Positions 1 through 8,900 are shown, counted from the first letter of the stretch. The stretch is 15,919 nucleotides of DNA from Bacteroidota bacterium (GCA_005788145.1 SXYY01000107.1:1-15919), one strand, 5' to 3'. The notes: a model not told the origin generated them from the letters alone. Translations and numbers: made by a program.

Positions 1-872
1 GACTCAAAAGCAGCTATTACCTCCAACACAGAATAACCAACACCTGTTCCAATATTAAAAACCTCAAAATTCTCCAAAGATGGATCTCCCATTTGAGACT
101 CAACGAGTCTGTGTGGATTAAACAATCGATCGATGGCTGCAACGTGTGCCTCAGCCAAGTCCATCACATGAATATAATCGCGAATGCAAGTGCCGTCTGC
201 GGTCGGATAATCACCGCCATGAACGGTTAGTTTCTCACGAATACCTGCAACGGTTTGGGTCAAGTACGGTATCAAATTGTTGGGTATACCCAAGGGCAAT
301 TCCCCAATTTTTGCCGAGGGATGAGCACCCACAGGATTGAAATAGCGCAAACACTGTACCTCGCACCAGGCGTTATCTTTCAAAATGACTTCAGCCATCT
401 GTTTGGTTGCTCCATATGGACTTGCTGCTGGTCTAGTTGGGGTACTCTCTCTAACAGGGACAGATTCAGGCTCTCCGTAAACGGTACAACTACTGCTAAA
501 CACCATCTTGACACAGCCTGTACTTTTCATTACCTCCAACAAACTAATCAGGCCAACGACATTGTTTTGATAATACATCAATGGTTTTTCTACGCTTTCA
601 CCAACCGCCTTGTGAGCAGCAAAATGAATTACCGCCGACGGTGTATATTCATTGAACACCTTCATCATCAGTGAACCATCGTTAACGTCGCCTTGGATAT
701 AGGTGGGTCTGTACCCCAAAAGTTCTTCAAGTGCATCTAAAACCTCGATCCTAGAATTGTGTAGATTATCAACGATGATCGGTGTGTAACCCGCTTCATT
801 CAAACATAACACCGTATGGGATCCAATAAATCCCAAACCCCCGGTGACCAAGATATTTCGCTTTGTTGTCAT
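1..872 (-). CDS. galE: UDP-glucose 4-epimerase (3' end outside window)
   Basis: Interconverts UDP-glucose and UDP-galactose in the cytoplasm, supplying galactose for surface polysaccharide; it is an extended short-chain dehydrogenase using NAD. I translated it from the reverse strand: it starts MTTKRNILVTGGLGFIGSH, with the Rossmann glycine motif GxxGxxG at residues 11-17. The catalytic set is visible as the Ser run at 126-128 (FSSSCTVYG) and Tyr153/Lys157 (SPYGATK), matching S124/Y149/K153 of the E. coli enzyme. About 290 residues are in the window; family members have about 340, so roughly 50 C-terminal residues lie beyond base 1. The ATG overlaps the upstream acetyltransferase stop codon as ATGA (869-872), which suggests translational coupling in one operon. 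A related NDP-sugar 4-epimerase with another substrate is possible, but the motifs fit GalE closely. Confidence 0.93.
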   Translation of the reverse strand, partial: MTTKRNILVTGGLGFIGSHTVLCLNEAGYTPIIVDNLHNSRIEVLDALEELLGYRPTYIQGDVNDGSLMMKVFNEYTPSAVIHFAAHKAVGESVEKPLMYYQNNVVGLISLLEVMKSTGCVKMVFSSSCTVYGEPESVPVRESTPTRPAASPYGATKQMAEVILKDNAWCEVQCLRYFNPVGAHPSAKIGELPLGIPNNLIPYLTQTVAGIREKLTVHGGDYPTADGTCIRDYIHVMDLAEAHVAAIDRLFNPHRLVESQMGDPSLENFEVFNIGTGVGYSVLEVIAAFE

Positions 873-1465
873 TTAATTACTTCCTTCACCAAACCATTGG
901 TTAATTGATATTCCTTTCCTGAACCGGGGCAGACGGCACTGCCACTATCATCAAAAGTTAGTTTCTCACCGTAGGCACTCATCCATCCTATTTGCTTCGC
1001 AGGCACACCCGCTACAATTGCATGAGGTACTACATCTGCTGCAACAACAGCGCCTGCACCCACAAATGCATATGCACCCAAAGTCACACCACAAACAATC
1101 GTCGCATTTGCCCCGATTGTTACTCCTCTTTTTAAGACGGTTTGCTTGAACTCCGCTTTTCGCACCACAGAAGACCTTGGATTTAACACATTGGTAAAAA
1201 CTGCGCTCGGTCCGATAAAACATTCATCGCTTATAATAACACCATTGTACAAAGAAACATTGTTCTGAATCTTGACACCATTCCCGACAACGACATTGTT
1301 ATCGACAAATACATTTTGGCCCAAATTGCAGTTTTCGCCCAATTGCGCCTGGGATGAAATGTGTGAAAAATGCCAGATTTTAGTGCCTTTCCCAATCACA
1401 GCGCCCTCATCCACAATTGCGGTTTGATGTACAGTAATGTTCAATTCGGCGTATTGCAATGACAT
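869..1465 (-). CDS. WlbB/WbpD-like nucleotide-sugar N-acetyltransferase (left-handed beta-helix)
   Basis: Likely transfers acetyl from acetyl-CoA to the 3-amino group of a UDP-2-acetamido-3-amino-sugar (uronate), a step towards diacetamido sugars of O-antigen or capsule. The 198-residue protein is built from hexapeptide repeats ([IV]-G-x-x) from about residue 12 to 155. It carries strings typical of WbpD/WlbB: IWHFSHI (30-36), LGQNVFVDN (48-56), KIQNNVSLYNGV (65-76), GPSAVFTNVLNPRS (85-98), GANATIVCGVTLG (118-130) and the C-terminal VAGVPAKQIGWMS (151-163). These give the UDP-sugar and CoA sites between neighbouring subunits of a trimer. The partner dehydrogenase and aminotransferase are not in the window, so the exact substrate is inferred. 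It is the first gene before galE, behind its own promoter. Length is normal. Confidence 0.88.
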   Translation of the reverse strand: MSLQYAELNITVHQTAIVDEGAVIGKGTKIWHFSHISSQAQLGENCNLGQNVFVDNNVVVGNGVKIQNNVSLYNGVIISDECFIGPSAVFTNVLNPRSSVVRKAEFKQTVLKRGVTIGANATIVCGVTLGAYAFVGAGAVVAADVVPHAIVAGVPAKQIGWMSAYGEKLTFDDSGSAVCPGSGKEYQLTNGLVKEVIK

Positions 1466-1472
1466 ATTACAT

Positions 1473-1504
1473 CAAAGGTACTGATTCCGTTGGGGCCTTT
1501 ACAA
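1473..1504 (-). promoter_or_regulatory. Bacteroidota-type promoter of the acetyltransferase-galE operon
   Basis: On the minus strand TACCTTTG (1480-1473) is an exact match to the -7 element TAnnTTTG, and TTG (1504-1502) lies 21 bases upstream as a -33 element; 17-23 bases is the usual range in this phylum. The start codon (1465) is only 7 bases beyond the -7 element, so the transcript should have almost no leader. No Shine-Dalgarno sequence is seen. Confidence 0.6.
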
Positions 1505-1553
1505 ATCAATTTGCGAGTGTAAAGTACTTTTGATTGAAGTACATAAAACAAAA

Positions 1554-1582
1554 GTGCCCCGGCTGCTACTCAGCCGGGGCAC
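1554..1582 (-). terminator. Intrinsic terminator of the phosphate-transport operon
   Basis: A perfect 12-bp inverted repeat (GTGCCCCGGCTG at 1554-1565 and its complement at 1571-1582) with a 5-base loop. Read on the minus strand the stem is followed by TTTTGTTTT. It lies 20 bases after the PiT stop codon and just upstream of the next operon's promoter, so it insulates the two. Confidence 0.9.
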
Positions 1583-1601
1583 CAATTTAACGATTTAATG
1601 A

Positions 1602-3269
1602 TTAATGAATTCCCAATAATCCCAGTAACAAGTAACAGAGGCCGGCAACCAATGCGCTGATTGGAATGGTAATAATCCATGCAATCAGCAAACTCCTTGT
1701 AACACCCCAACGAACAGCACTCAATCGCTTGGTTGCACCAACGCCGATGATAGCGCCCGTAATCGTGTGGGTTGTACTTACTGGAATGCCCATTTGTTCG
1801 GTCATGAACAATGTCATTGCCCCCGCTGTTTCAGCACTTACACCCTCCAACGGCGTTACCTTGGTGATTTTGGTTCCCATGGTCTTGATAATTTTCCATC
1901 CCCCACTCAAGGTACCTAAACCTATTGCAGCATAACAAGCCAATGGAACCCACGATGGCAACTCTTTGAAATCCGACATCTGACCACCGGCGATTAACGC
2001 AGCTCCAATAATACCCATAACTTTTTGAGCATCGTTTCCACCATGACCTACACTGAAAGCAGCGCTTGATAACAACTGGAGCTTCTTGAACATGTTGGCC
2101 ATTCTATTGGCTGTAGGTGTTTTGATTACTTCGCAATAAATGTAACTCAACATGAAAATCAAAATCACGGCATAAATACACATCAACAGGAAACGATTAT
2201 CGGCCCTGTCTAACTCTTTTGATAAATCCTTTTTGATGTCTATGTTGAACCCTTTCACGAACTTGTCATAATCTCCAATTGCCGTTACACCCAAAACCAA
2301 AGCAACAGCATGGGCGGTGGAATCCGGGCCTACAACAGAATAGTTTTTGAAAATGGGTTTACACTCCTCCAAAACAGCCTCGATCTCTTCAACCATGGGT
2401 TTTTTGGATTCGTCATAAAAGGCCGCTTTTTTTGCCACATCCAATTTCAATTTTTTCGATACCAAGTCTTTCAACTTGCCCTCAATCAAGTATTCAAGTT
2501 CTACTTGGTTTGCAATGTCTGCAGCAACAACTTTCGCTCCTTTTTCATCAAAATCCGCTAAATGAGATTTGCTCGCGTTGTAGTTTGCAACTGCCTTTTC
2601 ATATTTCTTTTGAACCTTTTCGTCATCTGGTTTCTTCGCAAGCTCCTTCTTGTACTTATCTACTTTATAAAATTTGGCGAGGTTTTCTTCCAATTTGGTC
2701 TCACGAAAAGTGCCAAACAACAGCCACAAGGCTGCGCTCGATACCAAAATCAAGGCCAATTTCCCATAGATATTGCGGCGAATGGTCACCAAAGTAATAA
2801 AAATCGAAATCACCATACCAATCAAAGGTGCCAGTAAAATGAAATAAACAGTTTTGGAAATTTTGTCGAATTCCACCACCTCTCCAAAAGGAACCCATCC
2901 CTTTGTGTAATAGGCATGGGCTAGGGCTGCTCCTGCAAATCCACCAATCAATGTATGACTTGAGGAGCTCGGTATGCCATACCACCATGTCAATAAATTC
3001 CAAAATATCGCCGCAACGAGACCTGCCAAAATCACCGGCAACGTAATGTAATTGTCGATGACTGTTTTAGCAATTGTATTTGCTACAGCATGGTCCTTAA
3101 AAATAAAGAACGCAACAAAATTGAATACCGCCGCCCACAAAACCGCTTGCAGTGGTGTCAACACCTTCGTGCTAACCACTGTAGCAATGGAATTGGCTGC
3201 GTCGTGAAAGCCATTGATGTAATCAAACACCAATGCCAGCATTATGATTACAATTACCAACGTGGACAT
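1602..3269 (-). CDS. PiT-family inorganic phosphate transporter with a large central insert
   Basis: Inner-membrane phosphate permease (PHO4/PiT family), which takes up inorganic phosphate, usually as a metal-phosphate complex, using the proton or sodium gradient. Both family repeats are clear: DYINGFHDAANSIAT (16-30) in the N-terminal half and FSVGHGGNDAQKVMG (405-419) in the C-terminal half. The paired loops IPSSSSHTLIGG (99-110) and IPVSTTHTITGA (495-506) are also present. Membrane segments cover about residues 1-185 and 358-555. Between them lies a charged, lysine-rich insert of about 170 residues (188-357), predicted helical and soluble, that simple PiT proteins of about 420 residues lack. 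The gene follows the DUF47 gene by 19 bases, the usual pairing for this transporter, and is closed by a strong terminator. Phosphate is the best-supported substrate; sulfate permeases of the same superfamily are less likely given the DUF47 partner. Confidence 0.93.
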   Translation of the reverse strand: MSTLVIVIIMLALVFDYINGFHDAANSIATVVSTKVLTPLQAVLWAAVFNFVAFFIFKDHAVANTIAKTVIDNYITLPVILAGLVAAIFWNLLTWWYGIPSSSSHTLIGGFAGAALAHAYYTKGWVPFGEVVEFDKISKTVYFILLAPLIGMVISIFITLVTIRRNIYGKLALILVSSAALWLLFGTFRETKLEENLAKFYKVDKYKKELAKKPDDEKVQKKYEKAVANYNASKSHLADFDEKGAKVVAADIANQVELEYLIEGKLKDLVSKKLKLDVAKKAAFYDESKKPMVEEIEAVLEECKPIFKNYSVVGPDSTAHAVALVLGVTAIGDYDKFVKGFNIDIKKDLSKELDRADNRFLLMCIYAVILIFMLSYIYCEVIKTPTANRMANMFKKLQLLSSAAFSVGHGGNDAQKVMGIIGAALIAGGQMSDFKELPSWVPLACYAAIGLGTLSGGWKIIKTMGTKITKVTPLEGVSAETAGAMTLFMTEQMGIPVSTTHTITGAIIGVGATKRLSAVRWGVTRSLLIAWIITIPISALVAGLCYLLLGLLGIH

Positions 3270-3288
3270 TCGCTATCGTCTAAATTGG

Positions 3289-3936
3289 TTAAGCGTATTT
3301 TACTATGATGGTTTCAATCACATTGCCCACATCTTCGCACTTATCTGTTGCAACCTCCATCACGGTATAAACCTCTCTCTTGCGAATCAATTCCTTGAAA
3401 TCATTCTCCACTTCGAACAAGTTTTTGATGCTCATGTCAAACACATTATCCGCATGGTTTTCAAAACTGTTGATTTTCACTAAGCTCTCCATGATTTTCT
3501 CAGGGCGCTTCAACTCACGCAACTGCATCACCGCCTTGCCAACCTCGGCAGCACTTTGCATGATAATTTCCGCCAAACTCTGAATGCCTTGTTCGTGGGG
3601 ATTCACACCGTGGAACTGCATTTTCTTACAAGAAGCATGAATGTAGTCAGCAACATCATCCATCGCGGTGGCCAAGTAGTGAATGTCTTCACGATCAAAA
3701 GGCGTAATGAAATTCTTACCCAACTCGGTAAAGATATTATGGGTCAATTCATCATTCTTGTGCTCGTATTCCTCTATCTGCTTACTAATGGTTAATCTGT
3801 TGTTTGGGTCGGTTTCGTACACAAACTGATGCAGTAAAACGCCCATTTCCGTAATATTTGCCGCTGTTTTTTCAAACAGATTGTAAAATACCTTGTCTTT
3901 GGGTAGGAAAACGCTGAGGATGTTGTTTAATGCCAT
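3289..3936 (-). CDS. DUF47 (PhoU-like) accessory protein of the phosphate transporter
   Basis: A 215-residue cytoplasmic all-helical protein of the DUF47/UPF0111 family, distantly related to PhoU and found beside PiT transporters in many bacteria; it is thought to modulate the transporter. Features seen: the start MALNNILSVFLPKDKVFYNLFEK; acidic and histidine-containing helices such as QIEEYEHKNDELTHNIF and TAMDDVADYIHASCKK; and a C-terminal EVATDKCEDVGNVIETIIVKYA. These E/H/D patterns resemble the metal-binding helices of PhoU. It is the promoter-proximal gene, with the PiT gene 19 bases downstream. The start is supported by the N-terminal match to the family and by an upstream -7 element 19 bases away. 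Function beyond the pairing is inference. Confidence 0.88.
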   Translation of the reverse strand: MALNNILSVFLPKDKVFYNLFEKTAANITEMGVLLHQFVYETDPNNRLTISKQIEEYEHKNDELTHNIFTELGKNFITPFDREDIHYLATAMDDVADYIHASCKKMQFHGVNPHEQGIQSLAEIIMQSAAEVGKAVMQLRELKRPEKIMESLVKINSFENHADNVFDMSIKNLFEVENDFKELIRKREVYTVMEVATDKCEDVGNVIETIIVKYA

Positions 3937-3955
3937 GATGTGATTTTTATCGCAA

Positions 3956-3982
3956 CAAATTTACCATCAGCCCAAACACAAA
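3956..3982 (-). promoter_or_regulatory. Candidate promoter of the DUF47-PiT operon
   Basis: TAAATTTG on the minus strand (3963-3956) matches TAnnTTTG exactly and lies 19 bases before the start codon at 3936. The nearest TTG (3981-3979) gives a 15-base spacer, shorter than usual, so the -33 half is weak. No recognisable Pho-type box was seen. Confidence 0.45.
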
Positions 3983-4011
3983 ATTTCCCTTAATCTATAT
4001 TTAACACAAAG

Positions 4012-4332
4012 TTAACATTGGGCATTTTTATACATGGTTTGGATTTGATTCGTTAATGCCAAAATCTGAATTTCTAAATTGCGGTATTCAGAGGGAGAGA
4101 TTATACCCATTTCCTCCACGGCTTGTAGATAACTCATCAGTCGCAAACAACGGTTATATGCATCATATATCTCCTCCTGAGTATTCATCGGACCACCAAG
4201 GCTTACTTGTTTTGCGGTCTTCATCATTTCTTCTCCCAAAGCCATGAATTCTGATTGCGACATTCTATTCGCCATCTCCAATGTATAATAACCAAGCTCC
4301 CATGCTCGGTCGCGATAATTTTCCTTTTCCAT
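4012..4332 (-). CDS. Small four-helix-bundle protein (S23/IVS-protein-like)
   Basis: A 106-residue, mostly helical protein resembling the four-helix-bundle family first known from rRNA intervening sequences and common as single genes in Bacteroidota. Its molecular role is not established. The helices read about 8-24 (RAWELGYYTLEMANRM), 27-42 (EFMALGEEMMKTAKQV), 51-75 (TQEEIYDAYNRCLRLMSYLQ) and 80-103. The loop between helices 2 and 3 has SLGGPMN where the family usually has a small-residue turn. Length is slightly below the usual 115-125. The frame stays open for about 19 codons upstream of this ATG without an ATG, GTG or TTG, so this is the only ordinary start. It stands alone, between the SusD hairpin and the DUF47 operon. 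The family assignment is by overall pattern and is moderate. Confidence 0.65.
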   Translation of the reverse strand: MEKENYRDRAWELGYYTLEMANRMSQSEFMALGEEMMKTAKQVSLGGPMNTQEEIYDAYNRCLRLMSYLQAVEEMGIISPSEYRNLEIQILALTNQIQTMYKNAQC

Positions 4333-4374
4333 GACTGCAAGTTCTTCATCCGCATATTCAATAGTCGGATGGTT

Positions 4375-4404
4375 TCCGGATATGTCCGATTATATCCGAT
4401 TACA
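4375..4404. repeat. Three tandem 10-base repeats upstream of the four-helix-bundle gene
   Basis: Three contiguous units, TCCGGATATG, TCCGATTATA and TCCGATTACA, share TCCG and the pattern TCCGATTAnA. A weaker fourth unit, TCGGATGGTT, precedes them at 4365-4374. One helical turn per unit puts the repeats on the same face of the DNA. They sit 43-72 bases upstream of the minus-strand ATG at 4332 and end one base before the long hairpin. Confidence 0.6.
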
Positions 4405-4405
4405 T

Positions 4406-4453
4406 ACACAAACGAGCAAGGGCGGCCAAATGGCCGCCCTTGCTCGTTTGTGT
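4406..4453 (-). terminator. Perfect 22-bp hairpin after susD, probable terminator
   Basis: The left arm (4406-4427) and right arm (4432-4453) are exact complements, with a 4-base loop AAAT. The arms contain CGAGCAAGGGCGGCC and its complement. It lies 38 bases beyond the susD stop, which suits an operon terminator. However, no uninterrupted U-tract follows in either direction (the minus strand reads GTTTGTGTATGTAATC), so it may instead act as an mRNA 3'-end stabiliser or be a dispersed repeat. Confidence 0.7.
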
Positions 4454-4491
4454 TGTTTCCGTGCGACATTCAATCACACCCTAGCATTGGG

Positions 4492-5892
4492 TTATTTACT
4501 GTCCCACCATACCTTTTTATCGGCCAAGTCGTTCACACCAATCGCTCCAGGGAACTTGGTGTTATACAAACGCTCATCCAAAGAATAAGGGTACCTGCGG
4601 GCAATTCCTGTAATGAACGCCAAAGGAGAAGGGCTCAATGAAGGAACACCCGTTCTGCGCCAGTCGTTGTAAGGCTCAATCATGGAGAAGCCCGACACAT
4701 ATTTGTGTGTCAAAATCTTATCCAAGGTAACACTACCGGCAGTTTCGCTCGCCTGCGCTGTTACATAAGCCGCAGGCGCTGGGCTGCCTGTTACCAACTG
4801 AACATGTGCCTTGATGGCGTCGTTATGAGCAGTAGCGGCCGCGCCCTTGTTTCCAGCAGCAAACTGGGCCTCAGCCTCAATGAACAACAATTCCACATAA
4901 GTAGCAATTGGCGTTACGCTGGTCTGTGAAGCATAATAAGAGCCAAAATCAGAGATGTTCTTAACTGCCTGACTACCCAGAGCAGCACCTTTGTATTGAC
5001 CACTGTCGTTGGTAGTGAAATACAAACCAATACGTGGATCGTTGATGCTATTCATGATATCAACCAATTTTGCACCTGCCAACATGTAACCAGAACGCTC
5101 CACCTGGGTGAAAGCATACCACTGGTTATACTCGTTTGCATTGGTGCCGAAGATACAATTTGCATCCGCAGCAGAACTGCTGAAACCAGCCGCTTTCGCT
5201 TTTGCTACATAATCAAGCGCCTTTGTGTGCCAACTCGCGTCTCGGTTGCTGATACGCATCGCATAACGCGCCTTGATCGCATAAGCCAACGCCTTCCACT
5301 TGGCAGGATCACCACCATAAATGAAATCGTCAGAACCAGGCAACAACGCATTGTCGGGCTTGTCTAACAAAACAACAGCGTCATCCAACATGGTTTGAAT
5401 GGCAGCAATGATACTCTCTTGTGAGTCATACTTGGCGCTGTAATTACCAGCCTCGCCATCCAACGCCTCTGTCCATGGAATGTCGCCCCACATATCGGTG
5501 GCTACTCCCAACATCAACGCTGTCATGACCTTGGCCATCCCTTGGTAAGCTGGATTGCCATCACCAGCCGCTTTTTCCAATAGGCGCATGTTCTTCAATC
5601 CACCTTGGTAAATCACACCCCATTCGTTTTCAACATCGCCCTCATCAATGATGTAAGCGCCTTGGTCCAACGACTGGTTTGACACACCCTCGCTGTGTTG
5701 TGCCCACATGCTGGTATTTCTCGACAATGAGCCGCCATAGGTTGCAAACACAGCCAACTGGCATGCGCTGTTCAACAAAGCCGGATTGGCTTCGCCGGGG
5801 GCGTTTGGAGACACTTCGTGTCCAGAAACCCACTTCTTACAAGAAGTGAACAAAACCGCGGTTCCTAATATAATTGCAAATAATTTTTTCAT
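4492..5892 (-). CDS. SusD/RagB-like outer-membrane lipoprotein
   Basis: Surface lipoprotein that acts as the substrate-binding lid of a SusC-type TonB-dependent transporter. The start MKKLFAIILGTAVLFTSC is a lipoprotein signal with the acylated cysteine at residue 18. The 466-residue mature helical protein matches the SusD-like group 2 family rather than classical starch SusD. It has a TPR-like helix pair with YVELLFIEAEAQFAAGN, a DWRRTG segment and a C-terminal R-Y-P-Y-S…NTKFPGAIGVNDLADKKVWWD, which is typical of that group. It follows susC by 21 bases in one operon. No glycoside hydrolase, peptidase, ECF sigma factor or sensor lies alongside, so the ligand (oligosaccharide, peptide or other) cannot be told. 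Length is normal for the group. Confidence 0.92.
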   Translation of the reverse strand: MKKLFAIILGTAVLFTSCKKWVSGHEVSPNAPGEANPALLNSACQLAVFATYGGSLSRNTSMWAQHSEGVSNQSLDQGAYIIDEGDVENEWGVIYQGGLKNMRLLEKAAGDGNPAYQGMAKVMTALMLGVATDMWGDIPWTEALDGEAGNYSAKYDSQESIIAAIQTMLDDAVVLLDKPDNALLPGSDDFIYGGDPAKWKALAYAIKARYAMRISNRDASWHTKALDYVAKAKAAGFSSSAADANCIFGTNANEYNQWYAFTQVERSGYMLAGAKLVDIMNSINDPRIGLYFTTNDSGQYKGAALGSQAVKNISDFGSYYASQTSVTPIATYVELLFIEAEAQFAAGNKGAAATAHNDAIKAHVQLVTGSPAPAAYVTAQASETAGSVTLDKILTHKYVSGFSMIEPYNDWRRTGVPSLSPSPLAFITGIARRYPYSLDERLYNTKFPGAIGVNDLADKKVWWDSK

Positions 5893-5913
5893 CTTTTTGT
5901 CCTTTCTTAAGAA

Positions 5914-8900
5914 TTAGATACCCAATTTGATGTTAAACATGAACGACTTCAAGCCGGGGTTGTTAAAGTAATCAAAGCCACCAATGTTTGAGCTCGCACC
6001 AGTCAAACTAGTCTCAGGATCAACACCGGGGTATTTGGTGCTCAACCACAAGTTGCGACCCACAACGCCCAAATCAACATAGCTCAAGTTTTTGTTGCCT
6101 TTCAAGTTGATTCTGTAACTAACGCCCAATTCGCGCAAACGTACCCAAGATCCATCGTATACAGCCATTTCTGCTGAGCTACCTGGACCATCACCCAAAT
6201 AAGAGCGATGGTAGTTGAATGCATTAATCGGTCTTGCGTTGTCTGCAAAAGTCAATTCACTTTCGTTGGTGATTAAGCCGGTCTTAGAATCATACTTTGG
6301 AGTGCCCGCAACGATGCGCTTACCCTCAATGATCTTGGTTTCGTCGCGATTTTCAGATTCTGCAACGATTCCATACTGAGACATACGAGCATAGGTTCCG
6401 CACCAGATATCGCCGCCTTTACGAACGTCAATCAACGCAGTAATGTTCAAGCCTTTTACGTTCAATGTGTTGCGCAATGAACCAATCCAATCTGGGTATG
6501 GGTTACCAATGTTACCACGGGTATTATTCAACACAGGCAAGCCGTTGGCACCAATGATCATTGAACCATCAGAGTGACGCAAAATGCGAGAACCGTACAT
6601 TGAACCATAAGACTGACCTACAATCGCGTAAGAGCCAATACTAGCAAATGCAGATTCAATGTTGATTTCGTCTACACCAGGAGCCAAAGACAACACTTCG
6701 TTTTTATTCATACCGAAGTTTGCGGCAATTTCCCAAGTCAAGTTTTTGTTCTTGATGGCGGTAACGCCCAACATCAATTCAACCCCTTTGTTGGTCATAG
6801 AACCCGAGTTCTGACGAACACTACCATATCCTGAAGATGCAGCCAATGGCATACTCACCAGCAAGTCGGTTGATTTCTGTTCGTACAATGTCAAATCAAT
6901 GGTCAAACGGCTGTCAAACATGCGGACATCGAAACCAAGCTCTTTGCTGGTTCTGCGCTCAGGCATCAAACCTTGGTTACCCAAGCCATTGCCCTGTCCG
7001 AATCCGTTCTGTCCCAAATAAGGGAAACCCAATCCACCGGTAAAACCATCAGTAAACAAGGGCTGGCCATAATAAGTACGAGTGGCGTAGGCAGGAGGGT
7101 TAATACCCGCTTGTGCATAAGCCACACGCATTTTACCGAATGAAATCAATCCACCCTTCTCCATCAATTCAGAGAAAACCAGTGAGCCATTTACAGATGG
7201 GTAGAAGAAGCTACTTTTCTTGTTACCGAAGGTAGAGGCCCATTCGTTACGACCGCTCGCGTTCAAATACAAGAAGTTCTTGAAAGCAAATTCTGCGCCT
7301 CCAAAAATCGCTGCGTTCTTAACGGTGCCATACCCTTGAGATGCATACAGGTTCGATGCATTGCTCAAGTTATAGAAATTTGGAACCGCCAGGTCGCGAC
7401 CGCGCAAATATTGATCGCTAGACGTACGCATATTTAAGTTGTTACCCAAAGTCACATTCACAGAGAGGTCTTCGTTAATGTTGCGATTTGCATTTAACAC
7501 CAAGTCGCTGTATACCTCTTTATAGCGCAATACGTTCTGAGAAACTTCACCACCGGGTGAGTTATCAGGCTGCCAAGATCCCACGGCGAAGATCTGTTGA
7601 CGGCTATCAGTGTATTGGTCAGTACCCACACGATAGTTTACACTCAACCAGTCCAATGGCTTGTATTGTGCATTCACGTTACCAATGATGCGGTTTACAT
7701 CATCAGTGAATGGATTGCGATATACCGTCCAATAGGGGTTGTCATAAATTGGGAAGTACTGGTGTTGGGTTCCGTCAGCATTGGTGTAACCATCTGCACC
7801 TGCGCCACCGGCCAAATCAAAATCCGCTGGAGCGCGCATCAAACCCAACATAACACCCGACAAATTTGAACCGTTTTGGGCACGTGTACCACCTGAATTA
7901 ATCAAGTTCACGCTGCTTCCCACACTCAGCTTGTCTGTAACACGGCTATCGGTGTTCACACGGATGGTGGTACGTTTAAACGAAGTGTTCGGAACGATAC
8001 CATCTTGTTGTGTATTGCCCACAGAAAAACGCGCACTGGTGTTTTCTCCGTTGACAGTGATTCCCAGGTTGTTGGTCATCGACATAGCTGTTTTGAAGAA
8101 GTTGCCGGCGTTGTCAAAAGACTTGCCATCGGCAACTTTAGGTCCCCAAGAGTTGGGTGTAGTTGCTGATGTACCAACATCTACCAAAGTCCAACCTGGA
8201 GGGATGGTTCCGGTAAAGTTCTTTTTTACACCAGCAGAGTCAATTTTCTGACCACCACCGCCAAGTCCTTGTCCGTAAGCAAATTGCTTTTCCGGCAACT
8301 TGTTCACTTTTGACCAGTCCATGGTGCTAGAGAATTCGGCACTAAAACGCTTGCCGCCTTTTTGACCACGCTTTGTGGTAATAATAATGGCACCATTTGC
8401 ACCACGCACACCGTACAATGAAGCGGCCGCAGGACCTTTCAATACGGTGATGTTCTCAATGTCGTCGGGGTTGATATCCACCGCCCTGTTAGAGTTGCCC
8501 ACCCCTGATAAATTGGAGTTAAATGGATAGTCACCTGCCGTCGTTTGGTCGGTGCTGTTGTCGATAGGCACACCATCCACCACAAACAAAGGTTGGTTGT
8601 TTCCTGTGAACGTAGCCGCACCACGCAACAAGATTCTCGAACTAGCGCCAGGCGTACCCGATGAACTAGTCACCAGTGCACCTGCCACCTTTGAACTCAA
8701 CGCTTGAACAACGTTTTGCTCACCGGATCCTACGAGTTCTTTTCCTTTTACAGATTGAACCGCATAACCCAAAGCACGCTGTTGTTTTTTGATACCCAAG
8801 GCAGTTACCACCACCTCTTCAACCCTACCGGTGTCTGTGGATGACCCCACTGTCTGCGCATTGACTGCCGCTACAGAAGATGTCAAGACCACTGCCGCCG

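Noticed and set aside
146..674. Plus-strand reading frames over the first 700 bases
   Set aside because: They lie antisense to galE, whose translation carries the glycine motif and the S/Y/K catalytic set; the plus-strand peptides look like no protein.
966..1223. 85-residue cysteine-rich minus-strand frame
   Set aside because: It is a shifted frame inside the acetyltransferase gene; the cysteines come from the repeated Gly/Ala/Val codons of the hexapeptide repeats.
4007..4014. TAACTTTG on the minus strand as a second promoter for DUF47
   Set aside because: It overlaps the stop codon of the four-helix-bundle gene, lacks a -33 TTG at proper spacing and is farther from the gene than the match at 3956-3963.
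4224..4641. Reading frames running through the long hairpin on both strands (one giving NEQGRPFGRPCS)
   Set aside because: They overlap the four-helix-bundle gene, the susD end and the inverted repeat; the peptide is simply a translated hairpin arm.
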